Positions 8,709 through 16,991 of a stretch of 23,720 nucleotides of DNA are shown here, piece by piece; the first letter of the stretch is position 1; every line of letters starts with the position of its first letter. Where the stretch lies: the NCBI GenBank assembly GCA_026645575.1, contig JAPKMW010000138.1, forward strand, positions 1 to 23,720, given 5' to 3'. Source of the stretch: Caldilineaceae bacterium. Lineage in GTDB: Bacteria; Chloroflexota; Anaerolineae; Caldilineales; Caldilineaceae. The notes beneath the pieces were generated by a model, which saw only the letters and a program-made list of their open reading frames with translations, searched no databases and had not been told where the DNA came from. A program made the translations under genes and the position numbers.

Positions 8709-11556
8709 CATCTTGTTGCAGACCAAGCTCTATATCCCGACGCCGACCGTGCCGCTGGTTGCGCGCCCGCGTCTCATTGAACGGCTGCAAACCCTCACCC
8801 GCGCCCGGCTGACCCTGGTTGCCGCCCCCGCCGGCTTTGGCAAAACCACCCTCGTCGCCACTTATATTGCCCAACCCCACCCACGCCCCGCTGGTGCTTC
8901 CGCTCTCCAGCTTGGGGAGGGAACGGTTCCTCCCCTTAACAGGAGGTTAGGAGGGGGTGAGTTAGCAGGGGGTGAGTTAGTCCTTACTCCAAATCCAAAA
9001 TTCTGCTGGCTTTCGCTCGACCCCGGCGACAACGAGCCGACTCGTTTCTTTTTGTATTGGCTTGCGGCGGTGCAAACGGTCGCGCCCCAGTGTGGACGCC
9101 AGACGCAACAACTCTTGCTCTCGCCCCAGCCGGCGCCACCGGAGACGATGCTGACCTTGCTGCTCAACGAAATGGCAACGCTCACCGAACCGCTGGTGCT
9201 GGTGCTGGATGATTACCACCTGATCACCAACCCAGCCATCCATGAGGCGTTGACGTTGATCATCGACCGGCTGCCGGCGGCGATACATCTGCTGATCATC
9301 AGTCGGGCCGATCCGCCGTTGCCGTTGCCCCGTTGGCGGGTGCGCGGTCAACTGGCAGAGATCCGCGCCGCCGATCTGCGCTTTACGGTGGAAGAGGCCG
9401 CAGCCTTTCTCAATCAGGTCATGGGCTTGCACCTAACCCCCGCGGACATTGCCACGCTGGAAGCGCGCACCGAAGGGTGGATCGCTGCGCTCCAACTGGC
9501 CGCGCTCTCTATGCAGGGTCAGGGCGATGTCCAGAGGTTTTTGCGCAGTTTCACTGGCGGGCAACGTTATGTGGTCGATTATCTGGTTGATGAGGTGCTG
9601 AGCCGCCAGCCGCCAGCCATCCAGCGCTTTTTGCTGGCGACCGCCATCCTCGATCGCTTTTGCGCACCACTCTGCGCCGCCATGTTGCAGGCAGCCGTAC
9701 AAGAGCAGGACGAACGGGAAGCCCAGGCGTTGCTGGAAGGGTTGGAGCGCAGCAACCTCTTTCTCATCCCGCTCGACGGCGAACGGCAATGGTATCGCTA
9801 CCATGCGCTCTTTAGCGAATTTTTGCGCCATCGGTTGGGCGGTAATGCGCTCGATCTGCATCGGCGCGCCGCGGTCTGGTATGAAGCGCAGGGCTTTGTA
9901 GCCGAGGCGATCAGCCATACCCTGGCGGCGGCGGACTATGAGCATGCGGCCACGTTGATCGAGGCGAACACCCTGGCCTTTGGGCTGAATCATCAACTGA
10001 CGACCGTGCAGGGCTGGCTGGATGCGTTGCCCAAGCACTTCCGCACTCAACGGCTGGGCATTGTGTTGAGCGAAGTTTGGTTGATGTTGGGGCGGGGCGA
10101 TGTGCTGGGCATGGTGCGCACATTACAGGTGTTGGATGCGCTGATCGCAACCGAACCGACAGCATTGGCAGCAACGATGGGCGCTGAGGTGGCCGCCGCA
10201 CGCGCCTTGGTCGCCAGCTTCCAGCAACAGCATACGGCGACCATCGCTTATGCCCAAGAAGCGTTGGCCGGTCTGCCCGTTGCGGCCCAGCAATTGCGCC
10301 AGGCAGTGGCCTCGGGTCTCGGTTATGGATACTATTGCGCCGGCGATTTGGCGGCGGCGGAACGAACCCTGCGGACAACCCTGGCCCATAGCCAAACCAT
10401 CGCTGGTTATGCAGTGACGACCATCACCCTGATGAGCATGTTGGCAATGACGGTGGAGTTGCAAGGGCGGCTGCAAGAGGCGACCGATCTGTTCCGCCAA
10501 GCGTTGACCCTGGCGCAAACTGACGGCCATTACTTACCGGCGGCAGGGGTAGAGGTAGCGCTGCACGGGCTAGGGTTGCGTCTCTATGAGTTCAATCAAC
10601 TGGATGAAGCCGAACGCTATATCCAGATTGCCCGTGAGTTGAGTGTAACGACCGGGAACAGCATGATCTACGGCCACACCTTAGCCACGCTGGCGCTCAT
10701 TACGCAAGCGAAAGGGGATCTGGCGCATGCGCAAACCCTGAGTGACGAGGCGGAAGCTACCTTGCGCCCCCTCGGCACTGCGAGCTATGCCATTGTCGAT
10801 GGACAACGGGTCTTTCTCTGGTGCAAACGGGGCGATCTGACGGCGGCAGTGGCCTGGGCAACCACAATCGCCGCCGCCATGCCCAACCGCCCGCAACCAA
10901 TTACGGCCTTTATTACCCCCTATTTTTCATTGGCGCGGGTCTGGTTGTTACAAGAGCGTTATGCCGAAGCGGATAGCCTGTTGGCGGATCTCTATCAAAG
11001 CGCCAACGCCAGTCGCTATGCCTACTACGCCCTCTGGGCGTTAATTTTGCAGAGTCTCTCTTATGCCGCCCAACATAATAGTGCTTGGCGCATCACGTTG
11101 GAGCAGGCGCTTCGCCAAGCTGCCCCAGTCGGCTATCTGCGCAGCTTTCTCGATGAAGGGGAACCGCTGCACGCGTTGCTGGCCGAGTACCTGACCAAGT
11201 ATACGCCTAAAGATGCGCAGCTTGTGCAATATGGTCAGCAGCTACTCGACGCCTTTGACACCCCCCAGCCATTGGGTGCCCCCCAGCCATTGGGTGGGCC
11301 GACACCCACGCCAACACCCCGTCCTGTCCCTGCCCTGTCCTCGACAGCCAACGCCGCTTTGATTGAACCGCTCAGTGAGCGGGAGCTAGAGGTGCTGCGC
11401 CTGGTCGAACGGGGACTCTCCAACCAGGCCATCGCTGATGAATTGATTGTCGCCCTCAGCACAGTCAAAAAGCATCTGATCAACATCTACGGCAAACTCG
11501 CCGTCAACAGCCGCACCCAAGCGTTAACAAGAGCAAGAGCATTAGGATTATTGTAA
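8701..11556 (+). CDS. MalT-like LuxR-family ATP-dependent transcriptional regulator
   Basis: A 951-residue regulator of the MalT/LAL class. The N-terminus [11 protein letters not shown]...RPRLIERL is typical. The STAND ATPase carries Walker A GFGKTT (45-50) and Walker [10 protein letters not shown] (165-173). A helical repeat (TPR-like) sensor region follows at about 370-860. A LuxR helix-turn-helix (891-951, [22 protein letters not shown]...) binds DNA. Such proteins are inducer-activated and ATP-dependent; the inducer here is unknown. Two oddities stand out. An insertion of about 40 residues lies between Walker A and the WLSLD strand (W103) and is encoded by a GC-rich repeat. A Pro-rich linker (about 854-885) with an 18-base tandem duplication precedes the DNA-binding domain. 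The GTG start at 8701 lacks its own clear ribosome site, and its eight-base overlap with the DUF4230 gene suggests coupled translation. It may regulate its neighbours. Confidence 0.92.
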   Translation: MADILLQTKLYIPTPTVPLVARPRLIERLQTLTRARLTLVAAPAGFGKTTLVATYIAQPHPRPAGASALQLGEGTVPPLNRRLGGGELAGGELVLTPNPKFCWLSLDPGDNEPTRFFLYWLAAVQTVAPQCGRQTQQLLLSPQPAPPETMLTLLLNEMATLTEPLVLVLDDYHLITNPAIHEALTLIIDRLPAAIHLLIISRADPPLPLPRWRVRGQLAEIRAADLRFTVEEAAAFLNQVMGLHLTPADIATLEARTEGWIAALQLAALSMQGQGDVQRFLRSFTGGQRYVVDYLVDEVLSRQPPAIQRFLLATAILDRFCAPLCAAMLQAAVQEQDEREAQALLEGLERSNLFLIPLDGERQWYRYHALFSEFLRHRLGGNALDLHRRAAVWYEAQGFVAEAISHTLAAADYEHAATLIEANTLAFGLNHQLTTVQGWLDALPKHFRTQRLGIVLSEVWLMLGRGDVLGMVRTLQVLDALIATEPTALAATMGAEVAAARALVASFQQQHTATIAYAQEALAGLPVAAQQLRQAVASGLGYGYYCAGDLAAAERTLRTTLAHSQTIAGYAVTTITLMSMLAMTVELQGRLQEATDLFRQALTLAQTDGHYLPAAGVEVALHGLGLRLYEFNQLDEAERYIQIARELSVTTGNSMIYGHTLATLALITQAKGDLAHAQTLSDEAEATLRPLGTASYAIVDGQRVFLWCKRGDLTAAVAWATTIAAAMPNRPQPITAFITPYFSLARVWLLQERYAEADSLLADLYQSANASRYAYYALWALILQSLSYAAQHNSAWRITLEQALRQAAPVGYLRSFLDEGEPLHALLAEYLTKYTPKDAQLVQYGQQLLDAFDTPQPLGAPQPLGGPTPTPTPRPVPALSSTANAALIEPLSERELEVLRLVERGLSNQAIADELIVALSTVKKHLINIYGKLAVNSRTQALTRARALGLL
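8904..8980 (+). repeat. Intergenic-type GC-rich repeat inside the regulator gene
   Basis: GTTCCTCCCC (8926-8935) followed by GGAGGTTAGGAGGGGGT (8942-8958) matches, in the same order and orientation, an intergenic copy at 20733-20768. A 13-base motif GGGGGTGAGTTAG is then repeated in tandem at 8953-8965 and 8968-8980. The stretch keeps the reading frame of the MalT-like gene and encodes a Gly/Leu-rich segment. Confidence 0.75.
11261..11296 (+). repeat. 18-base tandem duplication in the regulator linker
   Basis: CCCCCCAGCCATTGGGTG occurs twice without a gap (11261-11278 and 11279-11296). It encodes a duplicated PPQPLGA/G-type hexapeptide just before the Pro-Thr linker and DNA-binding domain. 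Being six codons long, it keeps the frame. Confidence 0.9.
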
Positions 11557-11585
11557 GTGTGGTTTACACCCCATCGGCACAGTGA

Positions 11586-11683
11586 TATCTACTTGAGGGT
11601 AGCTCCGCTCTAGGCGAGTCCGTGACTCGCCGGGTTGCGAGTCACGGACTCGCCTAGAGCAAAAACGCGTCCCCAAGTAGATA
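11586..11683. repeat. Nested inverted repeat (24-bp inner and 10-bp outer stems)
   Basis: The inner arms 11607-11630 and 11637-11660 are perfect complements of 24 bases around CGGGTT. The outer arms TATCTACTTG (11586-11595) and CAAGTAGATA (11674-11683) are also perfect complements. No T-run follows. It begins 30 bases after the regulator stop and may end or protect that transcript. A half copy of the inner arm lies at 6498-6527. Confidence 0.8.
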
Positions 11684-11775
11684 GGCGCCCATGACAGGGA
11701 AGACTTTAGGGTCAGCGGAAACCCCTTAGCGCCATGCCGATTAACCTTTCATTCTCTCTTGGATGTCCGCACGCC

Positions 11776-11822
11776 GCATTGTCGTTTCACCCGCTGATTC
11801 TCCTTTGGGTGAATGACAATGC
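11776..11822 (+). repeat. Imperfect hairpin in the leader of the 76-residue gene
   Basis: GCATTGTCGTTTCACCC (11776-11792) pairs with GGGTGAATGACAATGC (11807-11822), with one bulge and one mismatch region, around a 14-base loop. It lies about 60 bases before the ATG at 11885. It may be a regulatory leader structure or another extragenic palindrome. Confidence 0.4.
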
Positions 11823-11884
11823 CCCAACCAGCGAGTAGACTATCCGCAAGCAAAGACAATCAGACGGGGGACAAGAAGAACGCA

Positions 11885-12115
11885 ATGAGCGACGACAAAC
11901 TCTATGAAATTCGGATCCAAGGCCACCTGTATGGCGACTGGCGCGATTGGTTCGGTGCGATGAAGATCTCTTCTCTGCCCGACGGCACGCTGGCGCTCAC
12001 CGGCCCGGTGGCCGACCAGGCGGCGCTCTTTGGCCTGCTTGCCCGCATCCGCGACCTGGGCTTACCCCTGGTCGCCGTCAACCAACTGCCCACCCAGTCG
12101 CGTAGCGATGAGTGA
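11885..12115 (+). CDS. Conserved small protein (76 aa), unknown function
   Basis: A 76-residue protein with the pattern YEIRIQGHL...W.DWFGAMKI...DGTLALTGPVADQAALFGLLARIRDLGLPLVAVNQL. I recognise this as a very common short family in Chloroflexota and some other bacteria, without a known role. The start at 11885 fits the family N-terminus (M..D.LYEIRI). The ribosome site is weak (AAGAAGAA). An in-frame ATG at 11813 would add 24 low-similarity residues and is less likely. It precedes the P450 by 54 bases, separated by a small hairpin, so the two may share a transcript. Confidence 0.75.
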   Translation: MSDDKLYEIRIQGHLYGDWRDWFGAMKISSLPDGTLALTGPVADQAALFGLLARIRDLGLPLVAVNQLPTQSRSDE

Positions 12116-12122
12116 GGGCAGC

Positions 12123-12140
12123 CGAGGGTTTCTACCCTCG
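12123..12140 (+). repeat. Small 7-bp hairpin between the small protein and the P450
   Basis: CGAGGGT (12123-12129) and ACCCTCG (12134-12140) pair perfectly around TTCT. It sits just after the stop of the 76-residue gene and before the P450 ribosome site (GAGG, 12158-12161). It could be a weak terminator, an RNA processing site or an mRNA stabiliser. Confidence 0.4.
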
Positions 12141-12169
12141 TATATGCACAAACGCACGAGGAAACAATC

Positions 12170-13555
12170 ATGACCAATACAACCCTAAATTCAACCCGTT
12201 TACCCGCCACTCGTCCCCTGCCGCCCAGCCCGCCCAGCCATCCCATGTTGGGGCTGATGCGCGAATTTCGCCAGGATCGGATTGCTCTTTACCGTCGCAT
12301 GGCGCAAGCGTATGGCGATGTTTTGCGCATGCGCTATCTCTGGGTCAACACCTATACCGTCAGTCACCCGGACTATGTGCGCCATATACTGGTGGAAAAT
12401 AACCACAACTATGTGCGCAACCCCTTTGTCAACGATGTGGTCAAGCTCTTTCTGGGCGACGGCCTCTTTACGATGGATGGCGAAAGCTGGTTGAGCCGCC
12501 GCCGCTTGATGCAGCCGGCCTTCCATCGCCAACGGCTGGCCGGTCTCGGCACGTTGATGACCGACGCTGCCGAAGCGATGCTGGCTGACTGGGCGCAATG
12601 GCATGATGGGCAGGAGGTGATGGTAGACGAAGAGATGATGAAAACCACCTTGCGTGTGGTCGGGCAGGCACTCTTTAGCGTTGATCTGTTGGGGGCAGCC
12701 AGCGCCTTGGGTGATGCGTTCACTGGCGTGAGCGAATTCACCAACTATCGCATGAACACCCCCTTCCCGCCGCCACTCTGGCTGCCGACGCGCCGCAACC
12801 GCCAGTTCAAGGCTGCGCTGGCGACGCTCGACCGTACCGTCTATAGCATTATCCAAGAACGAAAGAAAACGAGTGAAGAAAAGGGTGACTTGCTCGACAT
12901 GCTTATGGCCGCCCGCGATGCCGACACCGGCGCCGGCATGACCGACGCCGAGTTACGCAATGAGGTGGCGCTGCTCATCTTTGCCGGTCACGAGACGACG
13001 GCGACGACCCTGACTTGGGCCTTCTATCTGCTGTCACAACACCCGGCGGCTGAAAGCAAGTTGCACGCCGAACTGGCCACCGTGTTGGGAGGTCGCACGC
13101 CGACACTGGCCGATCTGCCGAATCTGCCTTACAACCGCATGGTGATCGAGGAGACAATGCGCCTCTACCCGCCCGCCTGGGGGGTGAGCCGCAAAAGCGT
13201 GGCAGCGGATGAGGTGGGCGGCTACCAAATTCCGGCCCAGGCAAGCCTGACCCTGCCGATTGTCACCCTACATTATGACCCACGCTGGTGGGAGCAACCG
13301 GAACGCTTCGACCCTGAACGCTTCTCATCGGAGCGGAGCGCCAACCGCCATAAGTTCGCCTATCTGCCCTTTGGCGCCGGCCCCCGCCAGTGTATCGGCA
13401 ACAACTTTGCTCTGATGGAAGCGCAGTTGGTGCTGGCGACGGTGGCGCAACGCTATCAATTGCGCCTGCGCCCCGGCCATCCCGTGCAGCCCGACCCAGT
13501 CTTTGTGCTGCGCACGAGTCATGGGCTGCCGATGACGGTGACGCGGCGGGGGTAA
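12170..13555 (+). CDS. Cytochrome P450 monooxygenase
   Basis: A 461-residue soluble P450 with no N-terminal membrane anchor. The I-helix oxygen-binding motif is AGHETT (272-277). The K-helix ExxR is ETMR at 328-331 within IEETMRLYPP. PERFDPERF forms the meander region. The heme loop FGAGPRQCIG carries the ligand cysteine C408. The length and motifs match long-chain or terpenoid-type bacterial P450s (CYP102/CYP110-like in general appearance), but the substrate cannot be read from sequence. ATG at 12170 has GAGG eight bases upstream. No ferredoxin or reductase gene is adjacent, so electron partners must come from elsewhere. It converges on the minus-strand trp-cluster genes, with a hairpin between them. 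Confidence 0.95.
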   Translation: MTNTTLNSTRLPATRPLPPSPPSHPMLGLMREFRQDRIALYRRMAQAYGDVLRMRYLWVNTYTVSHPDYVRHILVENNHNYVRNPFVNDVVKLFLGDGLFTMDGESWLSRRRLMQPAFHRQRLAGLGTLMTDAAEAMLADWAQWHDGQEVMVDEEMMKTTLRVVGQALFSVDLLGAASALGDAFTGVSEFTNYRMNTPFPPPLWLPTRRNRQFKAALATLDRTVYSIIQERKKTSEEKGDLLDMLMAARDADTGAGMTDAELRNEVALLIFAGHETTATTLTWAFYLLSQHPAAESKLHAELATVLGGRTPTLADLPNLPYNRMVIEETMRLYPPAWGVSRKSVAADEVGGYQIPAQASLTLPIVTLHYDPRWWEQPERFDPERFSSERSANRHKFAYLPFGAGPRQCIGNNFALMEAQLVLATVAQRYQLRLRPGHPVQPDPVFVLRTSHGLPMTVTRRG

Positions 13556-13559
13556 GCGC

Positions 13560-13598
13560 GCTAGCGAGATTGCCGCCGACTTGCGCAATCTCGCTAGC
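13560..13598. terminator. Bidirectional hairpin between convergent genes
   Basis: Perfect 14-base arms GCTAGCGAGATTGC (13560-13573) and GCAATCTCGCTAGC (13585-13598) flank an 11-base loop. It lies between the stop of the P450 (13555) and the stop of the minus-strand CBS gene (13616), the expected place for a shared terminator. There is no strong T-run on either side. Confidence 0.6.
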
Positions 13599-13615
13599 AT
13601 CTTCTCGCACTAGGG

Positions 13616-14098
13616 CTATGATCGTTCCTGCTCCAACGCCATCTCCAACTGTTCAATGACCCGCACCAAATCTGTACGGGTGACGATGCCGACAACCTGT
13701 TCCCCTTCGATTACCGGCAAGCAGGCAATCTCTGGGTCCATCATCTGCGTCATGACCGCTTCGAGCGGTGTTGTGGGGGTGGCGGTGGGTGGGTCGAGAT
13801 CCATTAACTGTTCGGCATTGATTGCCATCACATGACGCACCTGGTCTTTATAGTGGCGGTACTCGTCCAGGCCGACAGGAATCAAACCGGAGAGTACCGC
13901 CAGGTAGCGCGGTTCACGTAGCGGGGCGTTGCGCTCGATCAGATCCAGTTCGCTAATCAACCCATGTAGTTTGCCGGCCTCATCGACCACCGGCAAGCTG
14001 CTAATCTGCCGTTCCCGCATTAAACGGGCAATTTCGGGAATTTTTGTCTCTAGCCCAACCGTAATGGCCGGACTGCTCATAATGTCACGGACTTGCAT
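13616..14098 (-). CDS. Twin-CBS domain protein
   Basis: A 160-residue protein made of two CBS motifs. The first (about residues 1-55) reads MQVRDIMSSPAITVGLET...ISSLPVVDEAGKLHGLISELDL. The second (about 78-152) reads VRHVMAINAEQ...IACLPVIEGEQVVGIVTRTDLV. CBS pairs bind adenine nucleotides or related ligands and report energy state to partner proteins; here there is no fused effector. I chose ATG at 14098 because AAGGAG lies seven bases upstream. An in-frame ATG at 14119 would place that ribosome site inside the gene. It is the last gene of the minus-strand cluster, 42 bases after pyrE. The partner is unknown. Confidence 0.9.
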   Translation of the reverse strand: MQVRDIMSSPAITVGLETKIPEIARLMRERQISSLPVVDEAGKLHGLISELDLIERNAPLREPRYLAVLSGLIPVGLDEYRHYKDQVRHVMAINAEQLMDLDPPTATPTTPLEAVMTQMMDPEIACLPVIEGEQVVGIVTRTDLVRVIEQLEMALEQERS

Positions 14099-14140
14099 AG
14101 GACATCTCCTTCTTTTCATAAAAGCTAACCAATGCTTGCT

Positions 14141-14698
14141 TCATTGGTCTCCGCTTTCCAGTTTTCGTTGGGCCGCTTTCTTTAGCTCCGTCATTGTGAA
14201 AAGAGCACACAATTCCAGCTTATCTTGTGCCAAGTTATGGGAACCTCCGCTTTCGCGATCGATCACGCCTATCACCCGAACGATATTGGCGCCAAGTGCG
14301 CGTAATTGTTGTGCAGACATTCGAATTTGCCCGCCCGATGTGATTACATCTTCAACAATAACCAAATTACGACCTGCAATAGCTCCTCCCTCGGCCAACT
14401 TACAAGTGCCATATTCCTTTGCTTGTTTACGAATAAAGAGTGTCGGTAAACCAGTGATTTGCGATAGCACAGTTGCGATGGGAATGCCACCCATTTCAAG
14501 TCCTGCTAACGCGTCCGCATTCGACGGCAATAGATCTTGTAAAGATTCCGCAATTTCCCGAAGCAACACCGGGTTTGATTCAAAGAGGTATTTATCAAAA
14601 TATTCGTTGCTGTTCGCGCCAGATCGCAATTTGAACTCACCCTGGATATGGGCAGCTTCATAAATCTGTACAGCAAGCTTTTCTCTAACTGTAAGCAA
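14141..14698 (-). CDS. pyrE: Orotate phosphoribosyltransferase
   Basis: A 185-residue type I phosphoribosyltransferase. It transfers the phosphoribosyl group from PRPP to orotate to form OMP in pyrimidine synthesis. The N-terminal substrate loop FKLRSGANSNEYFDK (about 22-36) matches the FxLxSGxxSxxYxD pattern of PyrE. The PRPP-binding loop is IVEDVITSGGQ (about 114-124). RKQAKEYG (about 90-97) is the flexible-loop region that also binds PRPP. The start is TTG at 14698 with AAGGAAG upstream. Its base composition looks clearly more AT-rich than the decarboxylase and trpC next to it, which hints at separate origin. It follows the decarboxylase by 17 bases and is probably co-transcribed. Confidence 0.88.
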   Translation of the reverse strand: MLTVREKLAVQIYEAAHIQGEFKLRSGANSNEYFDKYLFESNPVLLREIAESLQDLLPSNADALAGLEMGGIPIATVLSQITGLPTLFIRKQAKEYGTCKLAEGGAIAGRNLVIVEDVITSGGQIRMSAQQLRALGANIVRVIGVIDRESGGSHNLAQDKLELCALFTMTELKKAAQRKLESGDQ

Positions 14699-14715
14699 AT
14701 TTCATCTTCCTTGCT

Positions 14716-16149
14716 CTATAGTTGTGTCGCCAGGGTACGGATCGTCTGCCAGGCGTTAGCAACATGGCGTTCTTCGGTGTGGGTCTGGCCGATGCTCATA
14801 CGCAAGGTTAGTTTACCATGTAATCGCGTGTGTGTCAGGTAGAGTTGCCCACTTTGGTTGAGCCGATCCAGCAACTGCTGGTTGGCGGCATCGCCGCCCC
14901 GGTGACGGAAACAGACCAGATTGAGGGGAACCGGCGCCGCCAATTCAAAGTCGGGATCAGATTGCACCCAAGCGGCAAATTGTTGAGCCAGGGCAACATG
15001 CTGGCGCACATGATGGCGCAACCCTTCGACGCCATAGTGACGAATGACAAACCAGAGCTTGAGCGCGCGGAAACGTCGTCCCAGTGACACCTGCCAATCG
15101 CGGTAGTCGATCACCGCGCCCGATTCAGTGGCCTGATTACGCAGATATTCGGGCAGAATGCTCAAGGCGCCAATCAACGCCGCCCGATCAGCCACCCAGA
15201 AGCCGGTGCAATCAAAGTTGGTAAACATCCACTTGTGCGGGTTGAAACAGTAGCTATCAGCCAGTTCCAGGCCATTGTGAATCCAGCGCAGTTCCGGGCA
15301 GAGCGCTGCCGTCCCCGCTAGTGCCGCATCGACATGGAGCCATAGCCCCTGTTCCTGACAGGTGCGCCCAATGGCCGGCAGCGGATCGATGGCAGTGGAA
15401 GAAGTTGTCCCCACTGTCGCCACCACCAAACAGGGGATCAACCCATTTGCCCGGTCGCGTGCAATGGCGGCAGTCAGGTGGGCCGGCTGCAGGGCAAAGT
15501 TCTCATCGGTTTCAATCAAGCGCACATTATCGCGCCCGATACCGGCGATCATGGCTGCTTTTTCAATGGAAGAATGGGCTTGGGTCGAGGTATAGACCAC
15601 CAGCTTGCCGTCCGCGCCCCGTTGGTTGCTGGCAAAGTTGGTTGCCCGTTCCCGTGCCGCCAACAGTGCACACAATACAGCGCTTGATGCCGAATCCTGA
15701 ATGACACCGCCACCGGTGCCGGTGGACAAAAACTTGCGCGGTAAGTCTAACATTTCGACGAGCCAGTCGAGAAGGTGGCTCTCCACTTCGGTGCAAGCGG
15801 GGCTAGTGGCCCACAACATGCCCTGCACCCCCAACCCCGCCGACAAGAGATCCCCCAGGATCGCCGGACCAGAGGCGTTGGCCGGGAAGAAGGCAAAAAA
15901 GTTGGGTGACTGCCAGTGGGTGATGCCGGGCAACACGACCCGTTCCATGTCGGCCAGGATTGTGTCAAACGCCTCGCCCTGCTCCGGCGCGGCGGTGGGC
16001 AAGGCTGCCCGAATTTCCCCCGGTTTCACTTGCGCCAAGACGGGAAAGGACTCGACCCGTTCCATGTAGTCGGCGATCCAGTCGATGACGGCGTGACCAT
16101 GGCGGCGGAACTCGGTAGGAGTCATGTGATAGGATAGTTGTTCAGTCAC
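14716..16149 (-). CDS. Aromatic L-amino acid decarboxylase (group II, PLP-dependent)
   Basis: A 477-residue member of the DOPA/tryptophan/tyrosine decarboxylase family, which removes the carboxyl group of aromatic amino acids to give amines. The PLP lysine is K306 in NPHKWMFTNFDC. The ring-stacking histidine is H192 in TQAHSSIEKA. The mobile-loop tyrosine is Y335 in LPEYLRNQ, 29 residues after the lysine, the same spacing as K303-Y332 in human DOPA decarboxylase. Keeping this tyrosine points to decarboxylase rather than aldehyde synthase activity. LGRRFRALKLWFVIRHYG is another family signature. The start is GTG at 16149 with GGAGG ten bases upstream, and it overlaps the trpC stop by four bases (GTGA), so the two are translationally coupled. 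This context favours tryptophan as substrate, but tyrosine, phenylalanine or DOPA cannot be excluded. Confidence 0.93.
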   Translation of the reverse strand: MTEQLSYHMTPTEFRRHGHAVIDWIADYMERVESFPVLAQVKPGEIRAALPTAAPEQGEAFDTILADMERVVLPGITHWQSPNFFAFFPANASGPAILGDLLSAGLGVQGMLWATSPACTEVESHLLDWLVEMLDLPRKFLSTGTGGGVIQDSASSAVLCALLAARERATNFASNQRGADGKLVVYTSTQAHSSIEKAAMIAGIGRDNVRLIETDENFALQPAHLTAAIARDRANGLIPCLVVATVGTTSSTAIDPLPAIGRTCQEQGLWLHVDAALAGTAALCPELRWIHNGLELADSYCFNPHKWMFTNFDCTGFWVADRAALIGALSILPEYLRNQATESGAVIDYRDWQVSLGRRFRALKLWFVIRHYGVEGLRHHVRQHVALAQQFAAWVQSDPDFELAAPVPLNLVCFRHRGGDAANQQLLDRLNQSGQLYLTHTRLHGKLTLRMSIGQTHTEERHVANAWQTIRTLATQL

Positions 16150-16991
16150 AAGCGCCCAGCCTCCACAAATTCGCGCACCTTGGCCCCACGTTCCTTCTGC
16201 GGCAGTTTGCAGAACGTTTCGCCGACCAAAATTGCGTCGCAGCCCATCGCTGCCATCCGTTGCACATCTTCCTCATTACGGATGCCGCTTTCGCCCACCA
16301 ACACTTTGCCGGCAGGAATCTGGGCGCGCAATCGGCCCGTGGTTTCAATATCGACGGCAAAGGTGCGCAGATCACGGTTGTTGACGCCGATGATATGGGC
16401 GTCAATTGCCAAGGCCCGCGCCAATTCCGCTTCGTCATGCACTTCCACCAGCGCTTGCAGGCCGATTTGATAGGTGAGGTCATACAGTTTGCGCAATTCG
16501 GTATCGCTGAGGACGCCAACAATGAGCAAGAGGGCGTCGGCGCCGGCCATGCGCGCCTCATAGACTTGATACTCGTGATAGATAAAATCTTTGCGCAGAA
16601 CAGGAACGGGTTTGCCGATTTCCCGTAGGCGTTCTTTGATGGCGGTCAAATATTCCAGCTTGCCCTGAAAAAACTTGGCATCAGTGAGACAAGAGATGGC
16701 CGCTGCGCCGTTGCGAGCATAGGTTTCGCCGATTAGTTCCGGGTCCCAGTCGCGGGCGATCAACCCTTTGGAGGGACTGGCCCGTTTTACCTCAGCAATC
16801 AAACTGGCGCCCCGTTGTGCGGTCAAGGCTGCGGCAAAATCAAGCGGAGCCGGGGCCAGGCGGGCAAAGGCTTTCACCTGAGCCAGCGGCGCCACCGCCA
16901 TTTGCGCCGGCACCTCTTCGCGCTTCCAGTCCATGATCTGGTCAAGGACTTCCCCTTTGTGTTTGGCAATATCGAGTTGTGATGGTTTCAT
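16146..16991 (-). CDS. trpC: Indole-3-glycerol phosphate synthase
   Basis: A 281-residue TIM-barrel enzyme that closes the pyrrole ring to make indole-3-glycerol phosphate from CdRP, the step before tryptophan synthase. The signatures are LIAEVKRASPSKG with catalytic K69, VLRKDFI (K134), ALVEVHDEAEL (E183), IGVNNRDL (N204-N205), and the phosphate-binding VGESGI (about 232-237) and ILVGE. It overlaps the orphan hicB upstream by four bases (ATGA) and the decarboxylase downstream by four bases (GTGA). It is therefore the middle of a tightly coupled three-gene run. There is no fused TrpF domain. Confidence 0.96.
   Translation of the reverse strand: MKPSQLDIAKHKGEVLDQIMDWKREEVPAQMAVAPLAQVKAFARLAPAPLDFAAALTAQRGASLIAEVKRASPSKGLIARDWDPELIGETYARNGAAAISCLTDAKFFQGKLEYLTAIKERLREIGKPVPVLRKDFIYHEYQVYEARMAGADALLLIVGVLSDTELRKLYDLTYQIGLQALVEVHDEAELARALAIDAHIIGVNNRDLRTFAVDIETTGRLRAQIPAGKVLVGESGIRNEEDVQRMAAMGCDAILVGETFCKLPQKERGAKVREFVEAGRL

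Larger units (their letters stand above)
11557..11884. other. Intergenic region with nested hairpins (328 bases)
   Basis: No gene is convincing here. The stretch holds a large nested palindrome (11586-11683) just after the regulator and an imperfect hairpin (11776-11822) in the leader of the next gene. An in-frame ATG at 11813 could extend the following gene by 24 residues, but it would start inside that hairpin. Confidence 0.6.

Noticed and set aside
12170..13555. P450 as a certain member of the trp/decarboxylase operon
   Set aside because: It is on the opposite strand, converges on the cluster and is separated by a hairpin, so joint function is only a possibility.
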